Origin: Bradyrhizobium guangxiense
GTDB taxonomy: Bacteria; Pseudomonadota; Alphaproteobacteria; Rhizobiales; Xanthobacteraceae
Assembly: GCF_004114915.1 (NCBI RefSeq)
Contig: NZ_CP022219.1
Location: 3,440,501 to 3,504,500, forward strand
Length of the DNA stretch: 64,000 bases
Direction: 5' to 3'
Shown here: positions 50,185 to 60,313 of the stretch, piece by piece
How positions within the stretch are numbered: the stretch's first letter is position 1
Layout of the letters: each line of letters opens with the position of its first letter
The notes under the pieces: generated by a model
Seen by the model: the letters and a program-made list of their open reading frames with translations, nothing else
What the model was told of the DNA's origin: nothing
Database searches by the model: none
Translations under genes and position numbers: made by a program

Positions 50185-52083
50185 ATGCTTCGAGGAATGC
50201 GCAAGGCCTCATCAAACTGGCTCGGCAAGACCATTATGGCCGTGGTGATGGGCGTGTTGATCATCAGTTTCGGCATTTGGGGCATCGCCGACATCTTCCG
50301 CGGCTTCGGGCAGTCCACGGTGGCCAAGGTCGGCCGCACCGAGATTTCGCTGAACGAGTTCCGCCAGATCTACACCGACCGCCTGCAGCAGATCAGCCGC
50401 CAGTTCGGCCGTCCGCTGACACCCGACCAGGCGCGCGCCTTCGGCCTCGACCGCCAGGTGCTGCAGCAGACGATCGCGGAAGCCGCGCTCGACGAAGAGG
50501 CGCGCCGGCTCGGACTCGGCCAGTCCGACGAGCAGATCCGCCAAGTCATCATGAACGACCGCAACTTCAAGGGCGTCGGCGGCAATTTCGACGCGAACCG
50601 CTTCCAGGCCGTGATCCGCAATTTCGGCTATACCGAGCAGCGCTACGTCGCCGAGCAGCGCAAGGTCTCGCTGCGCCGGCAGATCACCGGCACGATCGGC
50701 GCCGGCCTCGAGCCGCCGAAGGCCATGATCGATGCGCTGACGCGCTATCAGAACGAGCAGCGCTCCATCGAATTCGTCAGGCTCGATACCGCCCAGGCAG
50801 GCCAGATCGACCCGCCCTCGCCCGAGGCGCTGGCATCCTATTTCGAGGATCACAAGGTCCAGTTCCGCGCGCCCGAATATCGCAAGATCGCCTTCGTGGT
50901 GGTCTCGCCGGAAGAGATCGGCAAGTGGAGCGAGGTGTCGGACGAGGACGCCAAGAAGGTGTTCGAGCAGCGCAAGGACCGGCTCGGCACGCCCGAGAAG
51001 CGCCAGATCCAGCAGATTGTATTCCCCAACGCCGCGGAGGCTCAGGCCGCTCGGGAGCGGCTCGTCGGCGGCATGTCGTTCGAGGACCTCGGCAAGGAGC
51101 GCGGGTTGAGCCCCTCCGACGTCGATCTCGGTCTCGTGACCAAATCCGCGCTCGCCCCCGCGGTGGGCGATGCGGCCTTCGCGCTTCCCGCCGGCGAGAT
51201 CAGCCAGCCGATCCAGGGGCCTCTCGGCACGTCGATCGTCAAGGTCGACAAGATCGAGCCGGGCAAGGAGGCGGATTACGCCAGCCTTGCCGGCGACCTC
51301 AAGCGCGAGATCGCGACCGAGCGCGCGCGCGTCAAGGTCAACGATCTCCGCGACAAGATGGAAGACGAGCGCGGCGGCGGCTCCAGCGTGATCGACGCGG
51401 CGCAGAAGCTCGGCCTCACCGCCGTGACCATCGACGCCGTCGACCGTTCCGGCCGCGCCCCGAATGGCCAGGCGGTCGCCAACATTCCGCAGGGCCTCGA
51501 CGTGGTGTCGCAGGCCTTCAACACCGATGTCGGCGTCGACAACGACTCGATCTCGTTCAAGGGCGGGTATGTCTGGTACGACGTGCTCGCCATCACGCCC
51601 TCGCGGGACCGCAATCTCGACGAGGTCCGCGACCAGGTCGAGGCGCGCTGGCGCCAGGACCAGACCGCGACCAAGCTGAAGGCCAAGGCGACCGAGATGG
51701 TGCAGAAGCTCGAATCGGGCAGCAAGCTCGCCGATGAAGCCGCAGCGGTCGGCGTCAAGGTCGAGACCGCCGCCGGCTTCAAGCGCGACGATACGCCCGC
51801 CAGTGTGCCCACAGCCGTCGTGGCCGCCGCCTTCCGCGCCGCCAAGGACGGTGTCGGACAGACGCCGGTGACCGGCGGCACAGAGGTGATCGTCTTCCGC
51901 GTCACCGGCATCGTCGACCCCACAGTCGACGCCGCCTCCGACGCGGTCAAGAAGCTGAAAGACAGCCTCGACCGCGCCCAGACCGAGGAGCAGGTCGCCT
52001 CCTACGTCAACAAGCTTGAAACCGACATCGGGACCACCATTAATCAGGCCGCCTTCGCGCAGGTGACCGGCGCGAACCAGTGA
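50185..52083 (+). CDS. ppiD: Periplasmic peptidyl-prolyl isomerase PpiD (SurA-N/rotamase type)
   Basis: About 632 residues. The ATG at 50185 is favoured over a TTG at 50176. A single N-terminal membrane anchor (MAVVMGVLIISFGIWGIADI) leaves the rest in the periplasm: a SurA-N-type helical chaperone region (about 35-160), a parvulin rotamase domain near 250-350 (PEKRQIQQIVFPNAAEAQAA), and a long C-terminal helical part. It assists folding of exported proteins at the Sec exit. It is 14 bp upstream of trpD. Confidence 0.92.
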   Translation: MLRGMRKASSNWLGKTIMAVVMGVLIISFGIWGIADIFRGFGQSTVAKVGRTEISLNEFRQIYTDRLQQISRQFGRPLTPDQARAFGLDRQVLQQTIAEAALDEEARRLGLGQSDEQIRQVIMNDRNFKGVGGNFDANRFQAVIRNFGYTEQRYVAEQRKVSLRRQITGTIGAGLEPPKAMIDALTRYQNEQRSIEFVRLDTAQAGQIDPPSPEALASYFEDHKVQFRAPEYRKIAFVVVSPEEIGKWSEVSDEDAKKVFEQRKDRLGTPEKRQIQQIVFPNAAEAQAARERLVGGMSFEDLGKERGLSPSDVDLGLVTKSALAPAVGDAAFALPAGEISQPIQGPLGTSIVKVDKIEPGKEADYASLAGDLKREIATERARVKVNDLRDKMEDERGGGSSVIDAAQKLGLTAVTIDAVDRSGRAPNGQAVANIPQGLDVVSQAFNTDVGVDNDSISFKGGYVWYDVLAITPSRDRNLDEVRDQVEARWRQDQTATKLKAKATEMVQKLESGSKLADEAAAVGVKVETAAGFKRDDTPASVPTAVVAAAFRAAKDGVGQTPVTGGTEVIVFRVTGIVDPTVDAASDAVKKLKDSLDRAQTEEQVASYVNKLETDIGTTINQAAFAQVTGANQ

Positions 52084-52097
52084 GTTGAAAGCACGCG

Positions 52098-53111
52098 ATG
52101 GACGACCTGAAATCGATCATTGGAAAAGTGGCGACCGGCGCCAGCCTGTCGCGTGACGAAGCGGCTTCCGCCTTCGACGCCATGATGAGCGGCGAGGCTA
52201 CGCCCTCGCAGATGGGTGGCCTGTTGATGGCGCTCAGGGTGCGCGGCGAGACCGTGGACGAGATCACCGGCGCGGTTGCGGCGATGCGCTCCAAGATGCT
52301 GACCGTGACGGCACCGCCTGATGCCGTCGACATCGTCGGCACCGGCGGCGACGGCTCCGGCTCGGTCAACGTCTCGACCTGCGCCTCCTTCATCGTCTCG
52401 GGCGCCGGCGTGCCGGTGGCCAAGCACGGGAACCGCGCGCTGTCGTCGCGCTCGGGCGCCGCCGACGTGCTGGCTTCGCTCGGCGTGAAGATCGACCTCA
52501 GGCCCGAACAGGTCGGCCGCTGCGTGCGTGAATGCGGCATCGGCTTCATGTTCGCTCCTGCCCACCATCCCGCCATGAAGAACGTCGGTCCGACCCGGGT
52601 CGAGCTTGCGACGCGCACGATCTTCAACCTGCTCGGTCCCTTGTCCAACCCGGCCGGCGTGAAGCGGCAGATGGTCGGCGTGTTCTCCCGGCAATGGGTG
52701 CAGCCGCTGGCGCAGGTGCTGAAGAATCTCGGCTCCGAATCCGCGTGGGTGGTGCACGGCTCCGACGGCCTCGACGAGATCACCCTCACCGGCCCGACCT
52801 TCGTCTCCGCGCTCCACAATGGCGAGATCCGCAATTTCGAGGTGACGCCGGAGGACGCCGGCCTGTCGCGCTGCGAAGCCGGCGCGCTGAAAGGCGGCGA
52901 TGCCGACGCCAACGCGATCGCGCTGCAAAGCGTGCTCGACGGCAAGCCGAGCGCCTACCGCGACGTCGCCCTGATGAACGCCGCGGCCGCGCTGGTGGTG
53001 GCCGGACGCGCCAAGGACCTCAAGGAAGGCGTCGCGCTCGGCATGAAGTCGATCGACAGCGGCGCAGCCAAGGCGAAGCTGAAGCACCTGATCGCGATCT
53101 CGAACGGCTGA
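52098..53111 (+). CDS. trpD: Anthranilate phosphoribosyltransferase
   Basis: A 337-residue enzyme of tryptophan synthesis joining anthranilate to PRPP. The PRPP loop [26 protein letters not shown] and the [21 protein letters not shown] block are present. It overlaps nothing but is 14 bp after ppiD and 7 bp before trpC. No trpE or trpG gene is in the window, in keeping with a separate trpE(G) fusion known from Bradyrhizobium. Confidence 0.96.
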   Translation: MDDLKSIIGKVATGASLSRDEAASAFDAMMSGEATPSQMGGLLMALRVRGETVDEITGAVAAMRSKMLTVTAPPDAVDIVGTGGDGSGSVNVSTCASFIVSGAGVPVAKHGNRALSSRSGAADVLASLGVKIDLRPEQVGRCVRECGIGFMFAPAHHPAMKNVGPTRVELATRTIFNLLGPLSNPAGVKRQMVGVFSRQWVQPLAQVLKNLGSESAWVVHGSDGLDEITLTGPTFVSALHNGEIRNFEVTPEDAGLSRCEAGALKGGDADANAIALQSVLDGKPSAYRDVALMNAAAALVVAGRAKDLKEGVALGMKSIDSGAAKAKLKHLIAISNG

Positions 53112-53118
53112 GCCCGGC

Positions 53119-53940
53119 ATGTCGGACATCCTGACCAAGATCGAAGCCTACAAGCGCGAGGAGATCGCTGCCGCCAAGCGCGCGCAGCCGCTGTCGGCCG
53201 TCGAGGCGGCGGCCAAGGCGCAAGCCGCGCCGCGCGGCTTCGTGCGCGCGATCAGGGCCAAGCACGCCAATGGCGATTTCGCGCTGATCGCCGAGGTGAA
53301 GAAAGCCTCGCCGTCGAAAGGGCTGATCCGCGCCGATTTCGACCCGCCCCGGCTTGCCAAGGCCTATGAGGCCGGCGGCGCAGCCTGTCTGTCGGTGCTG
53401 ACCGACACGCCCTCGTTCCAGGGCCATCTCGACTTCATGGTGGCGGCGCGCGCGGCGACCTCCCTGCCGGTGCTGCGCAAGGATTTCATGTTCGACACCT
53501 ATCAAGTGGCCGAGGCCCGCGCGCACGGTGCCGATTGCATCCTGATCATCATGGCGGCGCTCGACGACGCCACGGCAAGAGACCTCGAAGACGCCGCGAC
53601 TGCCTACGGCATGGACGTGCTGATCGAGATCCATGACCGCGCCGAGCTCGACCGGGCGCTGAAGCTTCGCTCGCCGATGATCGGGGTCAACAACCGCAAT
53701 CTTCGGACCTTCGAAACCACGCTCGCGACCAGCGAGGCCTTGGCGCCGCTGATCCCTTCGGACCGGCTGATGGTCGGCGAGAGCGGCATCTTCACGCCCG
53801 CCGACCTTGCCCGGCTCGAGCGCGTCGGCATGTCGACCTTCCTGGTCGGCGAGAGCCTGATGCGGCAGGCCGACGTCACCGCGGCGACGCGTACGCTGCT
53901 TGCCCGAGAGACGGCCGCGCGCGCGACCGGTACGCGCTGA
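53119..53940 (+). CDS. trpC: Indole-3-glycerol-phosphate synthase
   Basis: A 273-residue TIM-barrel enzyme that closes the indole ring. Family text: [53 protein letters not shown] and [12 protein letters not shown]. Catalytic Lys and Glu residues are in place. It is followed one base later by the moaC start. Confidence 0.97.
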   Translation: MSDILTKIEAYKREEIAAAKRAQPLSAVEAAAKAQAAPRGFVRAIRAKHANGDFALIAEVKKASPSKGLIRADFDPPRLAKAYEAGGAACLSVLTDTPSFQGHLDFMVAARAATSLPVLRKDFMFDTYQVAEARAHGADCILIIMAALDDATARDLEDAATAYGMDVLIEIHDRAELDRALKLRSPMIGVNNRNLRTFETTLATSEALAPLIPSDRLMVGESGIFTPADLARLERVGMSTFLVGESLMRQADVTAATRTLLARETAARATGTR

Positions 53941-53941
53941 C

Positions 53942-54490
53942 ATGGCGCGCAAGGCTTCCGCGACCGGGCAATCGAAGGCCAAGCTCTTGAAAACCAAGCT
54001 CTTGAAAACCAAGACCGGCCTCGCCCTCACCCACATCGCTGCCTCCGGCGAGGCCCGAATGGTCGACGTGTCGGACAAGCCGGCGACCGAGCGGCTCGCG
54101 GGCGCAGAAGGCCGCGTCGTCATGACCAGGGCGACACTCGACCTGATCGTGTCCGGCAATGCCAAGAAAGGCGACGTGCTCGGCACCGCGCGCATCGCCG
54201 GCATCATGGCCGCCAAGCGCACCTCGGAGCTGATCCCGCTCTGTCATCCGCTCGCGCTGTCGAAGGTCATTGTCGACATCAAGCCTGACGCAACGCTGCC
54301 GGGCTGCGTGGTACGGGCCAGCGTGAAGGTGACGGGACCGACCGGCGTCGAGATGGAGGCACTCACCGCGGTGTCTGTCGCCTGCCTCACCATCTACGAC
54401 ATGATCAAGGCGGTCGAGCGCGGCGTGCGTATCGAAGGCATCCACCTGGTCGAGAAGCTCGGCGGCAAGTCCGGCCATTACCGCGCCTGA
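53942..54490 (+). CDS. moaC: Cyclic pyranopterin monophosphate synthase MoaC
   Basis: A 182-residue molybdopterin enzyme that completes the GTP-to-cPMP conversion with MoaA. Conserved text: [33 protein letters not shown] and [23 protein letters not shown] at 53942, one base after the trpC stop. The N-terminal 23 residues are an unusual extension with a tandem duplication ([10 protein letters not shown]) before the family start. Normal MoaC proteins are about 160 residues. Confidence 0.95.
   Translation: MARKASATGQSKAKLLKTKLLKTKTGLALTHIAASGEARMVDVSDKPATERLAGAEGRVVMTRATLDLIVSGNAKKGDVLGTARIAGIMAAKRTSELIPLCHPLALSKVIVDIKPDATLPGCVVRASVKVTGPTGVEMEALTAVSVACLTIYDMIKAVERGVRIEGIHLVEKLGGKSGHYRA
53981..54010 (+). 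repeat. 15-bp tandem duplication in the moaC N-terminus
   Basis: AAGCTCTTGAAAACC occurs twice in succession (53981-53995 and 53996-54010), followed by AAGACC. In frame it gives [11 protein letters not shown]. The identity at every base points to a recent replication slip. It lies ahead of the conserved MoaC domain, so it should not harm activity. Confidence 0.85.
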
Positions 54491-54667
54491 CGCGCGCTCA
54501 TTTCAGCGACCCGCCTCTTGCATCGTGCGCATCGATTGCTTTTGCGCGCGACCGTTCATGCTCCGTTAACCGCGCTTCCTAACTTCGCCTCCACACCGTT
54601 CCCGTAAACCAACGGATGTTTTCGGGGCCAAGAATTGATCCTGAGGTGTGCGCGGCAATGATCCAGC

Positions 54668-57400
54668 ATGATGACGAGATTCGGCAATCGCCTCTTTGAC
54701 CAAGCCTTCGTGCGCGGCGGACCGATCCGCTGGCTGGTGGTGGGCGGCACGCTGCTGATCGCGGCCATCGCCATAGGCTCCGTTCTGATGGCGCAGAATT
54801 TCCGCGAGCGGGCGCTGCGCAACTCCGGCCGCGAGCTGGAAAACACCGTGCTGATGCTCGCCCATCACTTCGACCAGCAATTGCAGGACTTCGCAGTCAT
54901 CCAGCGAGACTTCGTCGATCACGCGCGTTCGATCGGCATCGCAAGCGTTGCAGACCTCCGCGCTCGCCTCTCCGGTCGGGACATCCACCAGATGCTGCGA
55001 TCGAAGATCGAGGCGCTGCCCTATATCGGCGGCGTCAACATCATCGATGCCGAAGGCAATCTGATCAATTCGTCGACGGCTTGGCCGGCTCCCAAGGTCA
55101 ACATGGCCGACCGCGCCTATTTTCGCACCTTCAAGTACGATCCCAATTCGCCGGATGTCCTAATCGAGCCATTGCACAGTCGCATCTCCGGCGCATGGAC
55201 CATCCTGGTGGCCCGGAGGATCGTCGGGCCCAATGGCGAGTTCCTGGGCGTCGTCGGACGCGGCATCGAGCCCGCCAATTTCGAGAAGTTCTTCGCATCC
55301 GTGGTGCTCGGCGAAGGTGCGACGATCTCGATGCTGCATCGCGACGGCACGCTGCTCGCCCGTTATCCGCACGCCAGCGAATTGATGGGACAGAATTTCA
55401 AGACCGGCTCATTCGAGCAGCAGAGGGTTTTCGGCCTCGATCACTTCGCCGGCCGTTTCACGAGCCCCGTCGACGGCGAGGACAGGCTGATCTCCTCGCG
55501 GGCGCTGCCCCATTTCCCGATCCTGATGATGGCTACCACGACGCGCGCGGCGGCCCTGACCGACTGGCGCGAGCAGATCGGCATGCTGATCTCGGTCGCC
55601 GCGGCTTCCGCGCTCGCCATCGCAGGCGTGCTAATCGCGATCGTGCGCAAGCTGCTGGAGCAGCACCGCGCGTCGCGCGAACGGCTGAGGCTGGAGAAGC
55701 AGCGGCTCGACCGCGCCGTCAACAACATGACGCAGGGCCTCCTGCTGTTCGACGCCGAGCGGCAGATGGTGGTCTGCAACCATCGTTACATCGAGATGTA
55801 CGGATTGTCGGTCGACGTCGTGAAGCCGGGTTGCAGCTTCCACGACATCATCGCCCATCGCAAGGCGACCGGTTCGTTCACAGGAGACGTCGACGCTTAC
55901 GTCGCGCTCGTTCTGAACGACATCCACGTCCGCAATTCCATGGTGATCGACACCGCCGACGGCCGCTCCATCCACATCCTCAACGAACCGCTCGCGGATG
56001 GCGGCTGGGTGGCGACCCATGAGGACATCACCGAGCGCCGCCGCATAGAGGAGCGCATCACCCACCTCGCCCATTACGACGCGCTGACCGACCTGCCGAA
56101 CCGTGCCATGTTCCACGAGCATCTGCGCGCCGAGCTGGCCGCGGTTGGCAAGGGCGAAGAGATCGCGGTGCATTACATCGACATCGACGAGTTCAAGGGC
56201 GTCAACGACGCGCTCGGCCACCTCGTCGGCGACGAGCTATTGAAATCGGTTGCCGCGAGCCTGCGGCGCTGTGCGGGTCCGACGGATTTCGTGGCGCGGC
56301 TCGGCGGCGACGAATTCGCCATCGTCCAGAGCGCCGTGACGTCGCGGGATCAGGTCGACGACCTCGTTGCGCGGGTCTTCGCGGCCATCCGGGCCCCGTT
56401 CAACTGCATGGGCCATCATCTCACCACCGACGCCAGCATCGGCATCGCGCTCGCACCGGAACACGGCACGGCGCTCGACCAGATCCTGAAGAACGCGGAC
56501 ATGGCGATGTACGCCGCCAAGTCCGCCGGACGCCGCACCTATCGCTTCTTCGAGCCGGAGATGGACGCCAAGGTGCGCGAGCGCCGGCAGCTCGAGAGCG
56601 ACCTGCGCCACGCCATCGCCCAAGGGGATCTCGAAGGCGGGCTCGAGGTCTACTACCAGCCCTGCCTCAGCCTGAAGGATGATCGCATCACCGGCTGCGA
56701 GGCCCTGGTGCGCTGGCGCCATCCCGAGCGCGGCATGGTCTCGCCGGCGGAGTTCATCCCGATCGCCGAAGATACCGGCCTGATCAACGAGATCGGCGAA
56801 TGGGTGCTGGCGACCGCCTGCCGGGACGCCGCGGGCTGGCCGGACGATATCCGCCTCGCGGTCAACGTCTCCCCGGTGCAATTCAAAAGCGGCACGCTGG
56901 CGCTGAAGATTATGGCCGCGCTCGCCGCTTCGAACCTGCCGGCGAGCCGGCTGGAGCTCGAGATCACCGAGGCGGTGCTGATCCGCGACGACGATGTCGC
57001 GCTCACGATCCTGCATCAGCTCCGCGCCATCGGCGTGCGCATCGCGCTCGACGATTTCGGCACCGGCTACTCGTCGCTGAGCTACCTGCACCGCTTCCCG
57101 TTCGACAAGATCAAGATCGACCGCTGTTTCGTCGACGACATCGCCCGTCCCGACGGCTCCGCCAGCATCGTCCAGGCCGTCGTCAACCTGGCAGCGGCGC
57201 GCCGCATGACCACCACAGCCGAGGGCGTCGAGACCGAAGAGCAGCAGCGCCTGTTGCGCGCGCTCGGCTGTTCCGAGATGCAGGGCTATCTGTTCAGCGC
57301 CGCAAAGCCTGCCAACAAGGTGCTGGAGCTGTTCGCGCTGCATCGCAGCCAGCTCGCCCAGCGCGGCGGCAGCGAGAGCCGCCGGCGCGAAGCAAGCTAG
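54668..57400 (+). CDS. Cyclic-di-GMP GGDEF-EAL protein with periplasmic Cache-like sensor
   Basis: A 910-residue protein. Membrane segments lie at about 22-40 and 303-327 around a periplasmic double-Cache-like sensor (about 45-300). A PAS-like region (345-460), GGDEF domain (RLGGDEFAIV, motif at 546-550) and EAL domain (GCEALVRWRHPERG, Glu677) follow. Both catalytic signatures are intact, so it may both make and break c-di-GMP. The residues where an RxxD inhibitory site would sit (GPTD at 537-540) do not match. It is a single gene after moaC, with a terminator directly downstream. Confidence 0.94.
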   Translation: MMTRFGNRLFDQAFVRGGPIRWLVVGGTLLIAAIAIGSVLMAQNFRERALRNSGRELENTVLMLAHHFDQQLQDFAVIQRDFVDHARSIGIASVADLRARLSGRDIHQMLRSKIEALPYIGGVNIIDAEGNLINSSTAWPAPKVNMADRAYFRTFKYDPNSPDVLIEPLHSRISGAWTILVARRIVGPNGEFLGVVGRGIEPANFEKFFASVVLGEGATISMLHRDGTLLARYPHASELMGQNFKTGSFEQQRVFGLDHFAGRFTSPVDGEDRLISSRALPHFPILMMATTTRAAALTDWREQIGMLISVAAASALAIAGVLIAIVRKLLEQHRASRERLRLEKQRLDRAVNNMTQGLLLFDAERQMVVCNHRYIEMYGLSVDVVKPGCSFHDIIAHRKATGSFTGDVDAYVALVLNDIHVRNSMVIDTADGRSIHILNEPLADGGWVATHEDITERRRIEERITHLAHYDALTDLPNRAMFHEHLRAELAAVGKGEEIAVHYIDIDEFKGVNDALGHLVGDELLKSVAASLRRCAGPTDFVARLGGDEFAIVQSAVTSRDQVDDLVARVFAAIRAPFNCMGHHLTTDASIGIALAPEHGTALDQILKNADMAMYAAKSAGRRTYRFFEPEMDAKVRERRQLESDLRHAIAQGDLEGGLEVYYQPCLSLKDDRITGCEALVRWRHPERGMVSPAEFIPIAEDTGLINEIGEWVLATACRDAAGWPDDIRLAVNVSPVQFKSGTLALKIMAALAASNLPASRLELEITEAVLIRDDDVALTILHQLRAIGVRIALDDFGTGYSSLSYLHRFPFDKIKIDRCFVDDIARPDGSASIVQAVVNLAAARRMTTTAEGVETEEQQRLLRALGCSEMQGYLFSAAKPANKVLELFALHRSQLAQRGGSESRRREAS

Positions 57401-57445
57401 CCCGCATGTAGCCCGCCCCAACGAGATGTCACCCCAGAACGAATT

Positions 57446-57475
57446 CGCCCGGGAGCGGCCATCCACTCCCGGGCG
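57446..57475. terminator. Bidirectional terminator between the GGDEF-EAL and S41 protease genes
   Basis: CGCCCGGGAG, a 10-base loop, then CTCCCGGGCG: a perfect 10-bp stem 45 bp after the GGDEF-EAL stop and 25 bp after the convergent protease stop. A T follows on the plus side and AATT precedes on the minus side. Confidence 0.75.
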
Positions 57476-57499
57476 TTCCATCTCTGAAGATCGGAAAGT

Positions 57500-58837
57500 C
57501 TAGTTCGGCACCGCAGCCTTCGGCGCAGGCTTGGCGGCGACCGCATTGGCGGTGACGCCGTGCAGGAAGTCATAGGCCGCGTGCAAAGCCTTGTCGTCCT
57601 TCTCTTCCGGCGGGACGTAGGACTGCGATCCGGTCTGCTCGGTGCCGTCGGCGGCTTGCAGATGGCCGCGCATCTGGGACTCCGCCATAGTGTCCATGCG
57701 GCCCTTCAGCTCCGGCGGCACGTCCTGAAGGATCTCGATGTCGGGCGCGATGCCCTGGGCCTGGATCGAGCGGCCCGACGGGGTGTAGTAGCGCGCCGTG
57801 GTCAGCGCCAGCGCACCGTTGCCGGCGCCGAGCGGAATGATCGTCTGCACCGAGCCCTTGCCGAACGAGCGCGTGCCGATGATCGTCGCGCGCTTGTGAT
57901 CGTGCAGCGCGCCGGCCACGATCTCAGAAGCCGAAGCCGAGCCGCCGTTGACCAGAACCACCAGCGGCTTGCCCTTGGTGAGGTCGCCACCATGCGCCGT
58001 GAAGCGCTGCGTCTCTTCCGGACTGCGGCCGCGGGTCGAGACGACCTCGCCGCGCTGCAGGAAAGCACTCGACACCGACACGGCCTGGTCGAGCAGCCCG
58101 CCCGGATTGTTGCGCAAGTCGAGCACGTAGCCGGTGAGCTTCTCTTGCGGGACCTGCTTGACGATCGATGCGATCGCCTTCTTCAGGCCATCGGTGGTCT
58201 GCTCGTTGAACGAGGTGACGCGGATATAGCCGATGTCGCCGTTCTCGACGTGGAAGCGCACCGGGCGCACGTGGATGATCTCGCGCGTGATCGCAACATC
58301 GAGCGGCGCGTCCGCGCCCTTGCGCACGATGGTGAGCTTGGTCTTGGTGTCGACAGGGCCCTTCATCTTGTTGACGGCCTGCTCGAGCGTCATGCCCTGC
58401 ACGGCCTCGCCGTCGATCTTGCTGATGAGGTCGCCGGACATCAGGCCCGCCTTCGAGGCCGGTGTATCGTCGATCGGCGAGACGACCTTGACGAGGCCGT
58501 CTTCCATCGTGACCTCGATGCCGAGGCCGCCGAACTCGCCGGAGGTGGTCTCCTGCATCTCGGTCCAGGCCTTGTCGTTCATGTAGCGCGAATGCGGATC
58601 GAGCGAGGTCACCATGCCCGTGATCGCGCCTTCGATCATTTTGGCATTGTCGGGCTTCTCGACATAGCTCGCCTTCACCCGCTCGAACACGGTGCCGAAC
58701 AGGTTGAGCTGGGAATAGGCATCATCTGCGCTCGCTGCCGCCCGCGCCGCCCATACGCCGCCGTGCGGGCTCGCTACCAGAAGGGTCAGACACGCGCCGG
58801 TGAGCGTACCGAGAGGGAACAGCAGGGATTTCCGCAT
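57500..58837 (-). CDS. ctpA: Carboxyl-terminal processing protease, S41 family
   Basis: A 445-residue periplasmic protease with signal peptide (MRKSLLFPLGTLTGACLTLL..), PDZ domain (about 90-175, GGLGIEVTMEDGLVKVVSPI) and S41 catalytic domain. The Ser is in VNGGSASASEIVAGAL and the Lys in GTRSFGKGSVQT, forming the Ser-Lys dyad. A Pro/Ala/Lys C-terminal tail is extra. It trims C-termini of envelope proteins. Symbol by family. Confidence 0.94.
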   Translation of the reverse strand: MRKSLLFPLGTLTGACLTLLVASPHGGVWAARAAASADDAYSQLNLFGTVFERVKASYVEKPDNAKMIEGAITGMVTSLDPHSRYMNDKAWTEMQETTSGEFGGLGIEVTMEDGLVKVVSPIDDTPASKAGLMSGDLISKIDGEAVQGMTLEQAVNKMKGPVDTKTKLTIVRKGADAPLDVAITREIIHVRPVRFHVENGDIGYIRVTSFNEQTTDGLKKAIASIVKQVPQEKLTGYVLDLRNNPGGLLDQAVSVSSAFLQRGEVVSTRGRSPEETQRFTAHGGDLTKGKPLVVLVNGGSASASEIVAGALHDHKRATIIGTRSFGKGSVQTIIPLGAGNGALALTTARYYTPSGRSIQAQGIAPDIEILQDVPPELKGRMDTMAESQMRGHLQAADGTEQTGSQSYVPPEEKDDKALHAAYDFLHGVTANAVAAKPAPKAAVPN

Positions 58838-59156
58838 GGATGGGTTGGCCTTTTTGCTTTGGCGGTTCGCTTAAGCTTGCTCTCAAGACTTGGGAGGCGC
58901 CATGCAATTGGCGATCCAGTCCGTTTCTCACAATACCATTCTGGTTTCTTCAAGGCCGGGATGCCACGCCGGCGGGTCCTCCGCAGAAATCGCTTCGTTC
59001 GAGCCTAAACTTTTGGCAACGTTGCAGGACTGGTCTGCCCGCAAGGGGAATCGGTGGGCCGGTCCACGCCTCGCAGCTATGCGATTTTAGGATAGTTTTG
59101 GAGGGCTGGACGGGTTAGGCGATGACATAAGGCTTCAAATTCTCGGGAGGAAAACA
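58838..59156. other. Divergent intergenic region, S41 protease/alpha-hydroxyacid oxidase
   Basis: About 319 bp holding both promoters. It also contains a weak candidate small gene (58902-59090, listed separately). A GGGAGGAAAA ribosome site stands in front of the oxidase start at 59157. No other structure noticed. Confidence 0.5.
58902..59090 (+). CDS. Possible small protein (62 residues), weak evidence
   Basis: From an ATG at 58902 with GGGAGG four bases upstream the frame runs 62 codons: MQLAIQSVSHNTILVSSRPG, then a Gly/Ser-rich stretch and a basic end (WAGPRLAAMRF). The ribosome site is the only positive sign. No family is recognised and chance is a fair explanation. Confidence 0.3.
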   Translation: MQLAIQSVSHNTILVSSRPGCHAGGSSAEIASFEPKLLATLQDWSARKGNRWAGPRLAAMRF

Positions 59157-60290
59157 ATGAACGAAGCACCCCGCATCCGGCCGGAACGGAACGTCGAACT
59201 CGGCGCCAGCAACGAGCCGTTCCAGAACCTGCACGAATTCATCCGAAAGGCGCGGGCCAACCTGAACCAGAACGCCTGGGACTACATCGTCGGAGCCGCC
59301 GAGACCGAAACCACGATGCGCCGCAACCGCATGGCGCTGGACGAGATCGCCTTTCGGCCGCGAGTGCTGCGCGACGTCCGCAGGGTGGACGGCTCGGTTC
59401 AGCGGTTCGGCCGCCAGATGCGCCTGCCGGTCGTGCTCGCTCCCGTTGGAGCGCTCGAGATCTTCGATCCCGATGGCGCGGCGAGCGTCGCGCGCGGTGC
59501 CGGCGCCTTCGGTGCCGCCCATATGCTGAGCTCGGTGTCGGAGCCTGGCCTGGAGCAGACCGCGGAAGCTGCGCCCGATGCGCTCCGGCTCTATCAGCTC
59601 TATGTCCGCGGCGACGACGCCTTCGTCGCCGATGTCGTCAGCAGAAGCGAGAAGAACGGCTACGCCGCCTTCTGCCTGACCGTCGACACCGCTCATTACA
59701 GCCGTCGCGAACGTGACATCGCCAAGCGCTACGTTCGCGAAAGCCGCCTACGCGCCACCGGCGGCGATTTCCAGAAGGGACTGGAGTGGCGGACCGTGAA
59801 GATGATCAAGGACAAGTTCAAGATCCCGCTGATCCTGAAGGGCATCGCCACCGCCGAAGACGCCCTGATCGCGGTCGATCACGGCGTCGAATGGATCTAC
59901 GTCTCCAATCATGGCGGGCGCCAGCTCGACCATGGCCGCGGTGCGATGCATGTGCTGCCCGAGATCGTGGAGGCCGTCAAAGGCCGCGCCAAGATCATGG
60001 TCGACGGCGGCATCTGTCGCGGCACCGACATCGTCAAGGCGATCGCAGCGGGCGCTGACCTCGTCGGCATCGGCCGGCTGCAATGCTGGGCGCTGGCGGC
60101 GGCCGGCGAAGCCGGCATCACGCGGATGCTGGAGCTGTTGGAGGACGAGGTGCTGCGCTGCCTCGGCCTGTTGGGCGCAACGTCGTTTGCCGAGGTCGAC
60201 AGGTCCTGCCTGCATCCGGCGACCGCCACCAACGCGCCGAGCGTGTTCAGCGCGTTCCCGCTGTTCGACCACGAGCCTTATCGGTACTGA
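59157..60290 (+). CDS. FMN-dependent alpha-hydroxyacid oxidase/dehydrogenase (LldD-like)
   Basis: A 377-residue TIM-barrel flavoprotein. The FMN/active-site block VSNHGGRQLDHGRG holds the catalytic His and Arg, followed by KIMVDGGICRGTDIVKAIAA and GADLVGIGR. Relatives oxidise L-lactate, glycolate or mandelate to the 2-oxoacid; substrate not decided. GGAGG lies just before the ATG. It is about 23 bp upstream of a HAD phosphatase gene. Confidence 0.87.
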   Translation: MNEAPRIRPERNVELGASNEPFQNLHEFIRKARANLNQNAWDYIVGAAETETTMRRNRMALDEIAFRPRVLRDVRRVDGSVQRFGRQMRLPVVLAPVGALEIFDPDGAASVARGAGAFGAAHMLSSVSEPGLEQTAEAAPDALRLYQLYVRGDDAFVADVVSRSEKNGYAAFCLTVDTAHYSRRERDIAKRYVRESRLRATGGDFQKGLEWRTVKMIKDKFKIPLILKGIATAEDALIAVDHGVEWIYVSNHGGRQLDHGRGAMHVLPEIVEAVKGRAKIMVDGGICRGTDIVKAIAAGADLVGIGRLQCWALAAAGEAGITRMLELLEDEVLRCLGLLGATSFAEVDRSCLHPATATNAPSVFSAFPLFDHEPYRY

Positions 60291-60313
60291 TTGGCAGATC
60301 CTCAAATGAAAGG

